Positions 52,123 through 61,121 of a DNA stretch of 64,000 nucleotides are shown in pieces (positions within the stretch are counted from its first letter, which is position 1; the number at the start of each line of letters is the position of its first letter). The DNA lies in NCBI GenBank assembly GCA_013178095.1, contig JABLXK010000006.1, forward strand, positions 124,001 to 188,000, read 5' to 3'. Below the pieces are notes generated by a model, which was given only the letters and a program-made list of their open reading frames with translations, was not told where the DNA came from and did not search any database. Source of the stretch: Anaerolineae bacterium (GTDB lineage: Bacteria > Chloroflexota > Anaerolineae > Anaerolineales > Anaerolineaceae). A program made the translations under genes and the position numbers.

Positions 52123-52662
52123 ATGATGATGCAAACTAATGAAGATTTATTCATTCCCCGCATGCCGGAAGTTTACGACCATGCAGACATTGAAACGGTC
52201 TTCGCGCGCGCGCGGGCAGCGGCGGGAGAACCCAAACTTGGCGATGATGGCGTGTACCGCCGCCAGATCATCATCGTCACGCCCGGCCGGCTGTTGATTG
52301 GAAAAGATTGCCCCCTGCCGGCCCAGTTGAACCTTGAGCAGATTGCCCTTCTGGAAAAATTTGTACCCCGCCAACCGGTGCTGCAGATCAGTGTGATCGC
52401 TTACACGTTACTGGAAGCCTTGAAAAAAGATCTGCGGCAGGCCATACCCTTTGTGGATTACCTGCTTGGTTTTTCAACGTTGGGCCATTCGGTATGGATA
52501 TTTGAAGGACATCCATCTGCGCTGGCGGCCGGATGCCGCGCAGCAGACCTTTTATTGGTGGATAGCGCCATGCTGCCGGAACTGGAAAAGATCCCTGATT
52601 GGCGCGGGACTGCTCTGAAAGCCATGCGCGGGCAAGAGATCAAGTTGATTTCCCGTGATTAA
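52123..52662 (+). CDS. Hypothetical protein, 179 aa
   Basis: Soluble protein of mixed alpha/beta character, with no signal peptide and no Cys-rich motif. It contains QIIIVTPGRLLIGKD and a central GFSTLGHSVWIFEGHPSALA segment followed by a hydrophobic DLLLVDSAML strand. The pattern suggests a Rossmann-like domain, but no family is recognised. Three in-frame ATGs follow a -10 box without a ribosome site. A terminator closes it. Confidence 0.65.
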   Translation: MMMQTNEDLFIPRMPEVYDHADIETVFARARAAAGEPKLGDDGVYRRQIIIVTPGRLLIGKDCPLPAQLNLEQIALLEKFVPRQPVLQISVIAYTLLEALKKDLRQAIPFVDYLLGFSTLGHSVWIFEGHPSALAAGCRAADLLLVDSAMLPELEKIPDWRGTALKAMRGQEIKLISRD

Positions 52663-52679
52663 AGAAATAGTAATTAGGA

Positions 52680-52710
52680 AAAAGCCCCTCTGTTGACCAG
52701 AGGGGCTTTT
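52680..52710. terminator. Bidirectional intrinsic terminator
   Basis: AAAAGCCCCTCT (52680-52691) pairs exactly with AGAGGGGCTTTT (52699-52710). It lies between two convergent genes. Confidence 0.88.
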
Positions 52711-52765
52711 GAATCAAATTTGAAAAGTTTGGAGGATACTACTTCTCCGATCTTGGCCGGTTGGT

Positions 52766-53515
52766 CTAAGGATAGTCTCGGTTATCGACCAGGTTGTAGG
52801 TGATGAAGTCGTTGGTACCCAGTACATAATCCAGGCAGTAGAACTTGACGGCCAATTTATCTACAAATTGCAGGTCGGCAGGAATGCTGAGCGTCAATGT
52901 CTGTACGCTGCCATCGCTGTTGAAGCCGGTAACTTCATACCAGTTGGTATCGTCCATCGCGCCGTCCTTCATATAGATCGCCCACCTCACGTCCGAGGGG
53001 AAGTTCACAGTTTGAACGGTGACTGACTGGCCTCTGACAACTTTTGTGAAGACGAAGGTCGGGAAGCCATTGCCCAATTGGTTGTAATCGACATCGTAAT
53101 CGTCATCGTCATCCGAAGGTCCGTAGGGGAATTTTCCGCCATAATAGTAGGAACCTTTGGAAGTGTCATTAAAGAACCAGTTCCACCACACCGATTTACC
53201 GCTGGCGCTTTGGAAGCGAATGGCAATGCGGTCTTCGTTGTACAGTTCATCCGGAATGGGGAAGGTGGCCAGGAATGTACCGCCGTTGTTGGTGGTGAGC
53301 TTGGAGACCAGCTCGCCGCCCATGCCGTAAGTTCCATATTCACCCATAAAAACGTAATAAGTCTCATTGGCGGGGAATTTCTCCAGCACCATGGTGACAT
53401 ACTCGTTTTCTTCCACGCTGAAGACACTGGTATCCATGCTCGGCGCGGCTTGCACGGGTATTGCTACCAGCAGCAGCATGGAAAGGGCGATCAAGAGTGA
53501 AAATTTCTTTTTCAT
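52766..53515 (-). CDS. Secreted protein with two repeated domains and an Asp-rich linker
   Basis: 249 aa with a cleavable signal peptide (about 1-23, ending VQAAP). The mature protein has two similar beta-rich halves: ENEYVTMVLEKFPANETYYVFMG and GQSVTVQTVNFPSDVRWAIYMKD align by their xVTxxxxxFPxxxxxxxxM pattern. The linker SDDDDDYDVDYNQ is acidic and could bind calcium. No lipobox, so it may be released or bound to the wall. AAGGAGGA precedes the ATG. Function unknown. Confidence 0.72.
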   Translation of the reverse strand: MKKKFSLLIALSMLLLVAIPVQAAPSMDTSVFSVEENEYVTMVLEKFPANETYYVFMGEYGTYGMGGELVSKLTTNNGGTFLATFPIPDELYNEDRIAIRFQSASGKSVWWNWFFNDTSKGSYYYGGKFPYGPSDDDDDYDVDYNQLGNGFPTFVFTKVVRGQSVTVQTVNFPSDVRWAIYMKDGAMDDTNWYEVTGFNSDGSVQTLTLSIPADLQFVDKLAVKFYCLDYVLGTNDFITYNLVDNRDYP

Positions 53516-53689
53516 AGGTCCTCCTTAACTTAATGACCAAATTGAGTTCAATTTTCTACGCTGTATGTTGCAAGAACAATGCCAATTATGTAAATTTGGT
53601 CAACGGAATTAATGCGTATAACCGCGCGACCTCGTTCATATTATAGCGATTAACACTTTGAAATTCAATAGCGTGTATGGGTTCCGATT

Positions 53690-54799
53690 TTATTGTTCCA
53701 GCACTCCCTCATTCACGTAGCGAGTGATTTCCCCAACACTCAGGTTTTTTATTCCCAGCTTTTCCACCGTTCTGCCGCGCCGGTTGTAATCGGTTTTATG
53801 AATGATACATGCCAGCCGGATGATGCTATCCATGGCGTGGACGGAAATACCGTATGCCATTCCCAGCGAAGCGATTGGCAGCAGGCTCATCGGGATGTCC
53901 TCAAAAATATAGCGGTGATATAAGGTGGATGGGGCTTTGATCCCGTAATAACCGCTTTGGTTGTGGATCGCCTCGTACAGATTGGCGCCGGAGACGTTGT
54001 AAGCCAGCTCCAGCCATTCCATGGCGTTACGCGCGCGGATACCCAGCGCCGAAGCCACTGTCACCCGCTCGCGGTCCAGCGCTTCTAACACCGTCGCTAC
54101 CGATGGCGTCACGCCGTCAATGTAAAATTCGAAATCGCCATGGGTCGATTCGATCCGCCCGGCGTTCAGGATCGTGAGGGCGGGGTGGAAAATGGCGCCC
54201 ATGTTGTTCAGCCCGGTGTTCAGGACGTTCACGCCGTCGATAAATTGCGGGTAGACGTCCTCGATGGCTTCCAAAACCAGATGGGTTTGGGTGGCGGGCA
54301 GCGCAGCGAGCGGAACGGCTTCCTTAATACGGAAGATGCGCGCTTGCGCCGGCCCGTCCGACCGGGCGGCGTAGATAAATGTTTCGGCTTCCGCCACAAC
54401 GACCTTGGCCGCGCATTTTTCCTGGCGTAGAACCATGTCGAATTCGATCGCTCCGCAGGTGCGTCCCGGGTTCAGCAGGATGATCTGGCTGTCTTCCAGA
54501 TGCGGCGCCATGATTTTGGCGAGATCGGCGTGTGCGGAGGAAGGAACGACCAGCATGACCACCTGAGCGTTGTGCAGCGCCTCTTTGATATTGGAGGTTG
54601 TGCGTTTGATGCGGCCAAAGCCATGCGGCCCATCCAAAAAACTTTCCAGTTCAATGCCTTTCCGTTTGGCGACCACTTCCACGTGAGCTGGTGTGCGGTT
54701 ATATAACGTAACTTCTTTGCCCATCAAGGCCAAATGGGCAGCCATAGCTTTTCCGCCGTGGCCGGCGCCGACAACGGTATAACGGGTTGGGTATGTCAT
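53690..54799 (-). CDS. NAD(P)-dependent octopine/nopaline dehydrogenase-family protein
   Basis: 369 aa. The N-terminal Rossmann motif is VVGAGHGGKAMAAHL, with PSSAHADLAKIM and LLNPGRTCGA in the cofactor domain. The C-terminal octopine-dehydrogenase helical domain contains GVTPSVATVLEALDRER and the ESTHGDFEFYIDG segment. Opine dehydrogenases join or split an amino acid and a 2-oxo acid by reductive amination. 18 bp downstream of the B12-domain gene on the same strand, so they probably form an operon. Confidence 0.85.
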   Translation of the reverse strand: MTYPTRYTVVGAGHGGKAMAAHLALMGKEVTLYNRTPAHVEVVAKRKGIELESFLDGPHGFGRIKRTTSNIKEALHNAQVVMLVVPSSAHADLAKIMAPHLEDSQIILLNPGRTCGAIEFDMVLRQEKCAAKVVVAEAETFIYAARSDGPAQARIFRIKEAVPLAALPATQTHLVLEAIEDVYPQFIDGVNVLNTGLNNMGAIFHPALTILNAGRIESTHGDFEFYIDGVTPSVATVLEALDRERVTVASALGIRARNAMEWLELAYNVSGANLYEAIHNQSGYYGIKAPSTLYHRYIFEDIPMSLLPIASLGMAYGISVHAMDSIIRLACIIHKTDYNRRGRTVEKLGIKNLSVGEITRYVNEGVLEQ

Positions 54800-54817
54800 G
54801 TTGATCTCCTTATTTGA

Positions 54818-56458
54818 TTACAAAAAAGCTGCCAAACGCTTCTCTTCGCTCAAGTTGTTTCCCTGATCATCAACGACTTCGCAGGCTCCGTTGAGGATGC
54901 GGGTTTGGATTATCCCGCGCGCGAATGAATTATTTTTTAGATGAGGCGCATCCAGTATACCCTGATTTACAGCCTCCGCCAGATTTTTTGGATCGGTAAA
55001 AGCGTCGCCGTCTTTGTCGTTAAAAAGGCTGCGAATGGCTTTCAAAGTGATGCGGGTTTGCTGAACCAGGTGATTTTTACGGCTGGTGATGATCGGGTCT
55101 TTCAACATATCCGCCTGCCCGGATAGAGCGTTTTCTATGGACCGCCGTGCCATCTGGCATGCTTCGATTACATCCTCTGGCGTGGCGGCGTGATCAGCTT
55201 CGGTGTGGCCAACCACGTGTACGATGTGCGGTTTCAACGCCATTTGAACGTAAATGCTGGCTGCCAGGTGCGCTCGCGCGGCAGGCAGCTCCAGAGGGTA
55301 ACTGAGCAGGCCGGTGCGGGTTTGACGCCAAATATGGAAAGAATCATCTTCCAATTCACCGCACAGTTCCAACAAGGCAGCCATCTTGGCCAGGTCCATG
55401 GCATCACTGGTGCCGGGCGGGCTGTTGAACATCATTTGCGCGATGTAATCGCGCACGCCGAAGGCCCGCGCGTTGTAAGCGGCCAGGTAGCCGGCGGTCA
55501 CATAGATCACGTCCGGCGCGTCACGCATCCCCCAATGATGCGGTTCATTCAGTTCAACCGGGATGTCATGCGCTCCATACCAGCGCATCACGGTTTGATG
55601 CTCCCGGATGCTGCCTTCCAGATCCCAGGGACCGCGTCCGTCCATGCGGTTGAACCAGAAAAGCGGAATAGCCGCCCAGGCGTTATGCATTGTCTGGACG
55701 TACATTTCCGCCAGGCGGATGAAATCATCCGTTCCGGAATACGTTCGCAGCAGCGGGTAATTGCCACGGCGGCTAGCCTGGTAAAGCGCGCGGTAATCTT
55801 CAGCGCTGCGCACTGGCACACCGCCAGCGCCGGTACGGCGGGCGTCCTGACGCTCGGGGTGAAAAAAATTCTCCTGAGCATCCTGATCGATGCCCAGCGA
55901 AATTACATCCAGAACGCGTGCTTCGGCAATCCTGCGGATGCCTTCAATGGTAGATTCCATGGTTGGCAATCCAAAATGATGGCGCAACAGGGGATAGGGA
56001 GCTTTCCATCGGATGCGCGCTATAGTACTGTCGGGATAATCCTCCGCCGCGCGCCTCTGATAATCCTCGCCTTTCAGGAATGCCAGTACTTCCTCGTAGG
56101 TTTGATTGCCGTCGAACACTGCCTGAAAGAAGCCCATCGCCCGCGCCCGCTCCGCCACCGGCGGCGTTCCGCCGAACGCAAAGAGCACACCACGCTCGCG
56201 CAGATGGTCGGCGCTCTCGGCGAATTGCGCCAGCAAGCGCTCACCGGTCTCCGCTGTGAGCCGGTATGAGACCGCCAGCAGATCAGCCTGATTATCCTCG
56301 GCCGCCTGGATGGCGCTTTGAATGGAGGTTGCGGGTCCCAGAAACACCGTTTTCCAACCAGCCTGCTCGGCAAGGCGTAGAAAATTCATCACACCCGCCA
56401 CGTGAACACATTCCCCCAGGGCGCAGGCCACTACTGTTTTTCTTTTCGTGGTCATCAT
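54818..56458 (-). CDS. Cobalamin-binding-domain protein with a mutase-like barrel
   Basis: 546 aa. Residues about 8-135 look like a B12-binding Rossmann domain: ECVHVAG has the His and Gly of the DxHxxG motif, LLAVSYRL stands at the SxL position, and FAFGGTPP is the GG motif. The Asp before the axial His is replaced by Cys17. The long C-terminal part resembles the TIM barrel of glutamate/methylaspartate mutase E chain (GAGGVPVRSAEDYRAL, RTYSGTDDFIRLAE). Exact reaction unknown: carbon-skeleton mutase or methyl transfer are both possible. No ribosome site precedes the ATG. Confidence 0.68.
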   Translation of the reverse strand: MMTTKRKTVVACALGECVHVAGVMNFLRLAEQAGWKTVFLGPATSIQSAIQAAEDNQADLLAVSYRLTAETGERLLAQFAESADHLRERGVLFAFGGTPPVAERARAMGFFQAVFDGNQTYEEVLAFLKGEDYQRRAAEDYPDSTIARIRWKAPYPLLRHHFGLPTMESTIEGIRRIAEARVLDVISLGIDQDAQENFFHPERQDARRTGAGGVPVRSAEDYRALYQASRRGNYPLLRTYSGTDDFIRLAEMYVQTMHNAWAAIPLFWFNRMDGRGPWDLEGSIREHQTVMRWYGAHDIPVELNEPHHWGMRDAPDVIYVTAGYLAAYNARAFGVRDYIAQMMFNSPPGTSDAMDLAKMAALLELCGELEDDSFHIWRQTRTGLLSYPLELPAARAHLAASIYVQMALKPHIVHVVGHTEADHAATPEDVIEACQMARRSIENALSGQADMLKDPIITSRKNHLVQQTRITLKAIRSLFNDKDGDAFTDPKNLAEAVNQGILDAPHLKNNSFARGIIQTRILNGACEVVDDQGNNLSEEKRLAAFL

Positions 56459-56540
56459 GGTGCATTAATCATATAATACTTTTATTAAGTGATATCAATA
56501 AATTAATTAATAAATTCTTAAAAATTGAAAGGTAGCAGCT

Positions 56541-57296
56541 ATGGCAAAAACGAAGTTTTTACTAGCAGGTGAATCATGGGTTTCCAACAGTACCCACTAT
56601 AAAGGTTGGGATTTTTTCTCCAGCACTATGTATGAAACCGGCGTGGAATATCTGGAAAAAGTGTTTCATAATACCGATGTGGAATTTATTCATATGCCCG
56701 GCCATTTGGCCGCTACAAAGTTCCCTATGAAAATGGAGGATTTGCAGCAATATGACGTGATTGCCTTGAGCGATCTGGGAGCCAATACGTTGCTTCTGCA
56801 CCCGGATACCTGGGTGGGCGGCAAATCGACTCCAAATCGCCTGAAATTACTGGCGGAATGGGTGCGAAACGGCGGCGGGCTGCTGATGTGCGGCGGTTAT
56901 TATTCTTTTGCGGGAATTTACGGTGCTGCCAAGTATTACCGCAGCCCGATTGAAGACATTCTTCCGGTGAATATTTACACATTTGACGATCGGATTGAAA
57001 CGCCGGAGGGCGCCAAACCGGAAGTGATCGATGCGGGTCACCCAGTGGTCACCGGAATGGGTGAGGACTGGCCCCAACTTTTAGGTTTCAATGAACTGAT
57101 GCTCAAGCCTGATGCGCATCTGATCGCCAAGGTGGCCGATTATCCGTTGCTGGCAGCCATGCAAGTGGACAAAGGCCGCTCATTGATCTGGGCTTCAGAT
57201 ATCGGTCCGCACTGGTGCCCGGCCAGTTTTGCCGAATGGGATGGATATGCCCGTTTATGGCAGAATGTGGTCAAGTGGCTTTCCAACAAGGGCTGA
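56541..57296 (+). CDS. GATase1-like (PF07090-type) protein
   Basis: 251 aa of the class I glutamine amidotransferase-like family (putative cytoplasmic protein family). N-terminal FLLAGESWVSNSTHYKGWDFF, the GGGLLMCGGYYSFAG elbow, where a Cys lies at the nucleophile site, and SDIGPHWCPASFAEWDGYA are family marks. It lacks a partner synthetase, so ammonia channelling is doubtful; a sugar or peptide hydrolase-like role is possible. Divergent from the B12-domain gene, 82 bp apart. Followed by a terminator. Confidence 0.8.
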   Translation: MAKTKFLLAGESWVSNSTHYKGWDFFSSTMYETGVEYLEKVFHNTDVEFIHMPGHLAATKFPMKMEDLQQYDVIALSDLGANTLLLHPDTWVGGKSTPNRLKLLAEWVRNGGGLLMCGGYYSFAGIYGAAKYYRSPIEDILPVNIYTFDDRIETPEGAKPEVIDAGHPVVTGMGEDWPQLLGFNELMLKPDAHLIAKVADYPLLAAMQVDKGRSLIWASDIGPHWCPASFAEWDGYARLWQNVVKWLSNKG

Positions 57297-57329
57297 AAAA
57301 ACTTTATTGCCATCAATAATTTAAAAAGA

Positions 57330-57356
57330 GAATCCGCTGATTAGCGGATTCCTTTA
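57330..57356 (+). terminator. Intrinsic terminator
   Basis: GAATCCGCT (57330-57338), loop GATT, and AGCGGATTC (57343-57351), then a short T-rich tail. Confidence 0.65.
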
Positions 57357-57403
57357 TATGAGGATAGTGTTATGATTTTTAAAATCTTTTTTGAGGTATT
57401 GTC

Positions 57404-57970
57404 ATGGAAGAATTCAAGAATACACGAAACTTGGTGATCACGGCGCTGATGGCTGCCATCGCGATATTTTTGGGCTGGACGCACTGGGGTTTCATCCCCT
57501 GGTTTGGCGGAGTTTCACTTACAATCATGTATGTCCCGGTTGTGATCGCCGCACTCATAGTAGGGCCAGTTTCGGGTTTGATCGTGGGCTTGATTTTCGG
57601 TATATTCAGCATGATCCAGGCCGGTGTAGCCCCTACCGGCCCAACTGACGTTTGGTTCACCAACCCTGTACTCTCAGTTCTCCCGCGTTTATTTATCGGT
57701 CCGATTGCCTGGCTGGTTGGCCGGACTTTGAAAGCGTGGCCGGCGCTGGCGTTACCGCTGGCCGGTGCGGCTGGCAGTCTCACCAATACGATTTTGGTCT
57801 TGGGGATGATCGGCTTGCTGGGATACCTTCCCTGGGCGGCGCTGGGCGCAATTGTGATAGCAAACGGATTGCCGGAAATGCTCTTCTCAGCTTTTATCAC
57901 TACTGCCGTGGTTGCAGCTTATTGGCATATTCCGCTTGGAAATCGCAAGGGCGCCAACCTGAAAGATTAA
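57404..57970 (+). CDS. ECF transporter S component
   Basis: 188 aa with six predicted membrane helices, the substrate-binding unit of an energy-coupling factor vitamin transporter. N-terminal LVITALMAAIAIFLGW and the GSLTNTILVLGMIGLLGY helix are typical of the ECF-S family. The substrate cannot be read from sequence. TGAGG precedes the ATG. It is convergent with the EcfT/EcfA genes, so the module is split over both strands rather than in one operon. Confidence 0.85.
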   Translation: MEEFKNTRNLVITALMAAIAIFLGWTHWGFIPWFGGVSLTIMYVPVVIAALIVGPVSGLIVGLIFGIFSMIQAGVAPTGPTDVWFTNPVLSVLPRLFIGPIAWLVGRTLKAWPALALPLAGAAGSLTNTILVLGMIGLLGYLPWAALGAIVIANGLPEMLFSAFITTAVVAAYWHIPLGNRKGANLKD

Positions 57971-57983
57971 CGATAAGGTTTTA

Positions 57984-58826
57984 TTAAAAAACGAAGCGGG
58001 TACCGGTAAAGAATACGATCAGAACAGAAAAAACCAGAACTGCGGCCAATGAAAGCGCATCATTCCATCCAAAGGAATAATCGGTCAGGGAGGTACGCTT
58101 TTGATTGAATCCATAGCAGCGCGCCAGCATGGCGTTTGCCAGCGCGTCGGCTTGCTGCAAATTAACGATGAATAGAGGGACCAGGAACGGCAGGAGCTGC
58201 CTGCCCTTTTGAATCAACCCGGCTTTGGGGTTTCCCCAGGCAGCGCCTCGCGATGCTTGAGCTTTTGCGATCTTTTCTGCGCTCAATGCCAGGCTGGGCA
58301 GGAAACGCAGCATGATCTGGATAATCATGGAAGCTTGAGCGGTTGAAAAGCCCAGCCAGCTCAATGGGCGCAGCAAAATATCCAAACCGTAAACGATCTC
58401 CAAAGTAGATAACGTGCTGCTGGCGGCGCTCAGCAGCAGGATCAACTCGAAGAACCTGAGACATAATATTCCGGATGATAGAAGACCATCCATGGTTGCA
58501 CGTAAAAAATGCCAGGTAAAAAATGGAGTTTCACTGCTGCGCTGCGATATCATGAAAAATTGGAAAATCGCCAAAATCAGGATGAATGGCAGCGGCGAGC
58601 GCAAGCCGCGCAGGGCAAAGGGAATCGGTATCTGGCTCAGCAGCAATAGCAGAAAGATTGCGATCAAAGCGATCCCCAATCCAGCGAGTTGTTTACTGAG
58701 TGTTACCGCCAGAATCAACAGGATGTACCCTGCCAGTTTTATACCTGGATTCAAGCGGTGAATTGGCGAATCGACCGGCAGATATTGCCCTAACGCTATC
58801 TTGCTTAGATATTCGAATTCGCTCAT
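57984..58826 (-). CDS. ecfT: Energy-coupling factor transmembrane protein EcfT
   Basis: The T component of an ECF importer, 280 aa from ATG 58826. Multiple helices, and near the C-terminus two coupling regions: AQASRGAAW and LARCYGFNQ, where the two Ala-Arg-small-residue signatures contact the ATPases. The start at 58826 overlaps the EcfA stop (ATGA); the longer frame would run through the EcfA gene. Confidence 0.88.
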   Translation of the reverse strand: MSEFEYLSKIALGQYLPVDSPIHRLNPGIKLAGYILLILAVTLSKQLAGLGIALIAIFLLLLLSQIPIPFALRGLRSPLPFILILAIFQFFMISQRSSETPFFTWHFLRATMDGLLSSGILCLRFFELILLLSAASSTLSTLEIVYGLDILLRPLSWLGFSTAQASMIIQIMLRFLPSLALSAEKIAKAQASRGAAWGNPKAGLIQKGRQLLPFLVPLFIVNLQQADALANAMLARCYGFNQKRTSLTDYSFGWNDALSLAAVLVFSVLIVFFTGTRFVF

Positions 58827-60562
58827 ACCGCCCCCCTGCTTGTCAGGCTGGCCAGTTGATGTTCCAGGGACGTGAAAGTTGCCGTATCGCGTATGATTGG
58901 CCATCCAAGCTGGATGAGCCGTGCCGCGATCCTGGCGGGCAGCGGTGCTCGCAATCCGATTTCTTCCAATGTTTCAATCTGGCTGAATACGAACTCAGAA
59001 TTTCCATGCAAACAGTCTTTTCCGTTGTGAATTGTGCTTACCCAATCAACAAGAGGCAGCATTTCGTCATATTGATGCGTGGAAACTAAAATGGTTCTGC
59101 CTGCTTTTTTTTGATCGTCCATTGTCCGCAGGAATTCGCGGGAGGCTTGCGGATCCAGCCCGGAAAGTGGTTCGTCCAACAACAGAATATCCGCCTGGAT
59201 TGCCAGGATGGAAGCCAAAGCCACCTTCCGCTTCTCGCCGCCGCTGAGCGTGGAGGTCAGGCGGTCTTTGTATTCATCGAAGTCCAGGCCGGCCACTTGC
59301 ATGGCACTGCGCACGATATCTTCCAAGCGCCCCTGATATCCTAGATGACGAGGCGCATAAGCGATCTCATCTCCAATATATTGCTCGAAAATTTGGTCTT
59401 CAGGTTGCTGAAAGGCCAGCGCGGCTTTTTTGCGCAGTGCCATGATGTCCAGCCTGCTGTCGCTGGTATCCAATCCGGCGACCAATACGCGCCCGGATTG
59501 AGGCCGGTATAAACCGTTAATGTGCTGCAGAATGGTAGACTTGCCTGCTCCGGTTGCTCCGATCAGGGCATGCACTTTGCCCTGATCTACCTGTAGATTC
59601 AAGTGATCCAGAGCAGGCTGGGCGAGGGGAGTGCCAGCCATATAAGTGAAGGATAAATCCTCGATTGACACAATTGGTTGGTTGGATGTGGCGGAGTGTT
59701 TCGTGGACCGGGAATGAGACTGTTCTCCTGAATAGCCTGGCAGGGATTCAAGTAAGGTCTCTTCCGATTGTGGGTTTGGTTGCAGATCAGGAAAATACCT
59801 GATCAATTTTGATGCTGCCATTGTTGCCGGCGGCAGATCCAGTCCAAGCGCGGGTAAATCACGGTTATTGGAAAAAACCTTGGATGGGCTGTCATCCAAC
59901 GCGATTTCGCCGTGATGCAGGACAATCACGCGCTCTGCAAACGCAGCTTCCTGCATCAAATGAGTGATCAGTATGACGGTGATTCCTTGCCGGTTCAAAT
60001 CCCTGATCTGCGCCATCACCATTTCACGCCCGATCGGATCCAGCATTGCGGTGGTTTCGTCAAAGATCACACAGCGCGGCTGCATGGCCAGCACGCCCGC
60101 CAAAGCCAGCCGTTGGGTTTCACCGGCTGACAATTGGAAAGACGACCGCTGCCGGTAATGTGCCAACCCCGTGCGAAATAACGCGTCATTCACCCTGGCT
60201 TTGATCTTGGCAGGTTCCAACCCCAGGTTTCCCGGTCCGAATGCAGTGTCTTCTTCTACTGTGGTTGCGACGATCTGGTTCTGCGGACGTTGAAAAACAA
60301 GTCCAACTTGTGAACGGATCAATGTGTGAAAACCATACTCGCGCGTGTCCATGCCCGCGATCAAAACTTTGCCACGCTCTGGCAGCAACAGTGCATTCAA
60401 CAATTTGGCCAATGTGCTTTTGCCGGAACCATTGGCTCCGATGAGCGCTACGAATTCTCCGGCATGGATAGTTAATTTGATATTGGTGAGGACAGCTTTA
60501 GAAAGAGAACTATCATTGGGATAGGTGAAATGGACATTCTCCAGATGGATCAATGCGGACAT
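58823..60562 (-). CDS. ecfA: Fused ECF ATPase (EcfA1-EcfA2), two ABC domains
   Basis: 579 aa with two ATPase domains in one chain. Domain 1: Walker A GANGSGKST, signature LSAGETQRL, Walker B CVIFDETTAMLDP. Domain 2 (from about 300): Walker A GATGAGKST, signature LSGGEKRKV, Walker B ILLLDEPLSGLDP. In most bacteria EcfA1 and EcfA2 are separate proteins; here they are joined by a Ser/Gln-rich linker around 270-295. It overlaps ecfT by 4 bp. Confidence 0.92.
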   Translation of the reverse strand: MSALIHLENVHFTYPNDSSLSKAVLTNIKLTIHAGEFVALIGANGSGKSTLAKLLNALLLPERGKVLIAGMDTREYGFHTLIRSQVGLVFQRPQNQIVATTVEEDTAFGPGNLGLEPAKIKARVNDALFRTGLAHYRQRSSFQLSAGETQRLALAGVLAMQPRCVIFDETTAMLDPIGREMVMAQIRDLNRQGITVILITHLMQEAAFAERVIVLHHGEIALDDSPSKVFSNNRDLPALGLDLPPATMAASKLIRYFPDLQPNPQSEETLLESLPGYSGEQSHSRSTKHSATSNQPIVSIEDLSFTYMAGTPLAQPALDHLNLQVDQGKVHALIGATGAGKSTILQHINGLYRPQSGRVLVAGLDTSDSRLDIMALRKKAALAFQQPEDQIFEQYIGDEIAYAPRHLGYQGRLEDIVRSAMQVAGLDFDEYKDRLTSTLSGGEKRKVALASILAIQADILLLDEPLSGLDPQASREFLRTMDDQKKAGRTILVSTHQYDEMLPLVDWVSTIHNGKDCLHGNSEFVFSQIETLEEIGLRAPLPARIAARLIQLGWPIIRDTATFTSLEHQLASLTSRGAV

Positions 60563-60615
60563 GCTCCGATTGTATCGGAAAAACAGTAAAAAAGATTATT
60601 AAATTATTCCTGCAA

Positions 60616-61044
60616 TCAGGCCGATTCCTGCTCGAATAACCATTGGCGGATTCTGATCTCGATTTGGTCGCGTACCTGACGGAAGAATTCCAACTTATCC
60701 TGTTCGCTCCCTTCGAATGCCGCCGGATCGTCGAAAGGCCAATGCAGCCGTTGACCAATCCCCGGGAAGATCGGGCAACGTTGTTCCGCTTTACTGCATA
60801 CTGTTATCAGGTAACTGAAATGGACCTTCCCCAGATAAGTGGTCAATGGTTTGGCATATTGACCGCTGGCGTCAATTCCGATCTCCTGGAGAACCTGGAT
60901 GGTCATGGGGTGAATGACGCTGGGGTCAAGGCCGGCGCTGTGAACTTCAAAGCGATCACCGGCCATTTTCCGCAGCAAAGCCTCAGCCATCTGGCTGCGG
61001 GCTGAATTTCCTGTGCAGAGAAATAAGACACGTTCTTTTTCCAT
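60616..61044 (-). CDS. arsC: ArsC-type arsenate reductase / low-molecular-weight protein tyrosine phosphatase
   Basis: 142 aa. N-terminal P-loop FLCTGNSARSQMAEALLR has the Cys-x5-Arg catalytic motif. Further Cys lie at about residues 81 and 89 (CSKAEQRC), the thiol pair used by thioredoxin-coupled arsenate reductases, and the catalytic Asp is in FDDPAAFEG. So arsenate reductase is preferred over plain phosphatase. A thioredoxin remnant lies upstream on the same strand; no ArsR or Acr3 is seen in the window. Confidence 0.86.
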   Translation of the reverse strand: MEKERVLFLCTGNSARSQMAEALLRKMAGDRFEVHSAGLDPSVIHPMTIQVLQEIGIDASGQYAKPLTTYLGKVHFSYLITVCSKAEQRCPIFPGIGQRLHWPFDDPAAFEGSEQDKLEFFRQVRDQIEIRIRQWLFEQESA

Positions 61045-61121
61045 AATTTATTTATAACCTCAAAAGATTAACAGCGAGTTATGAATTTTTTATGATTGGG
61101 TTAATCTGCATGTAGACGATT

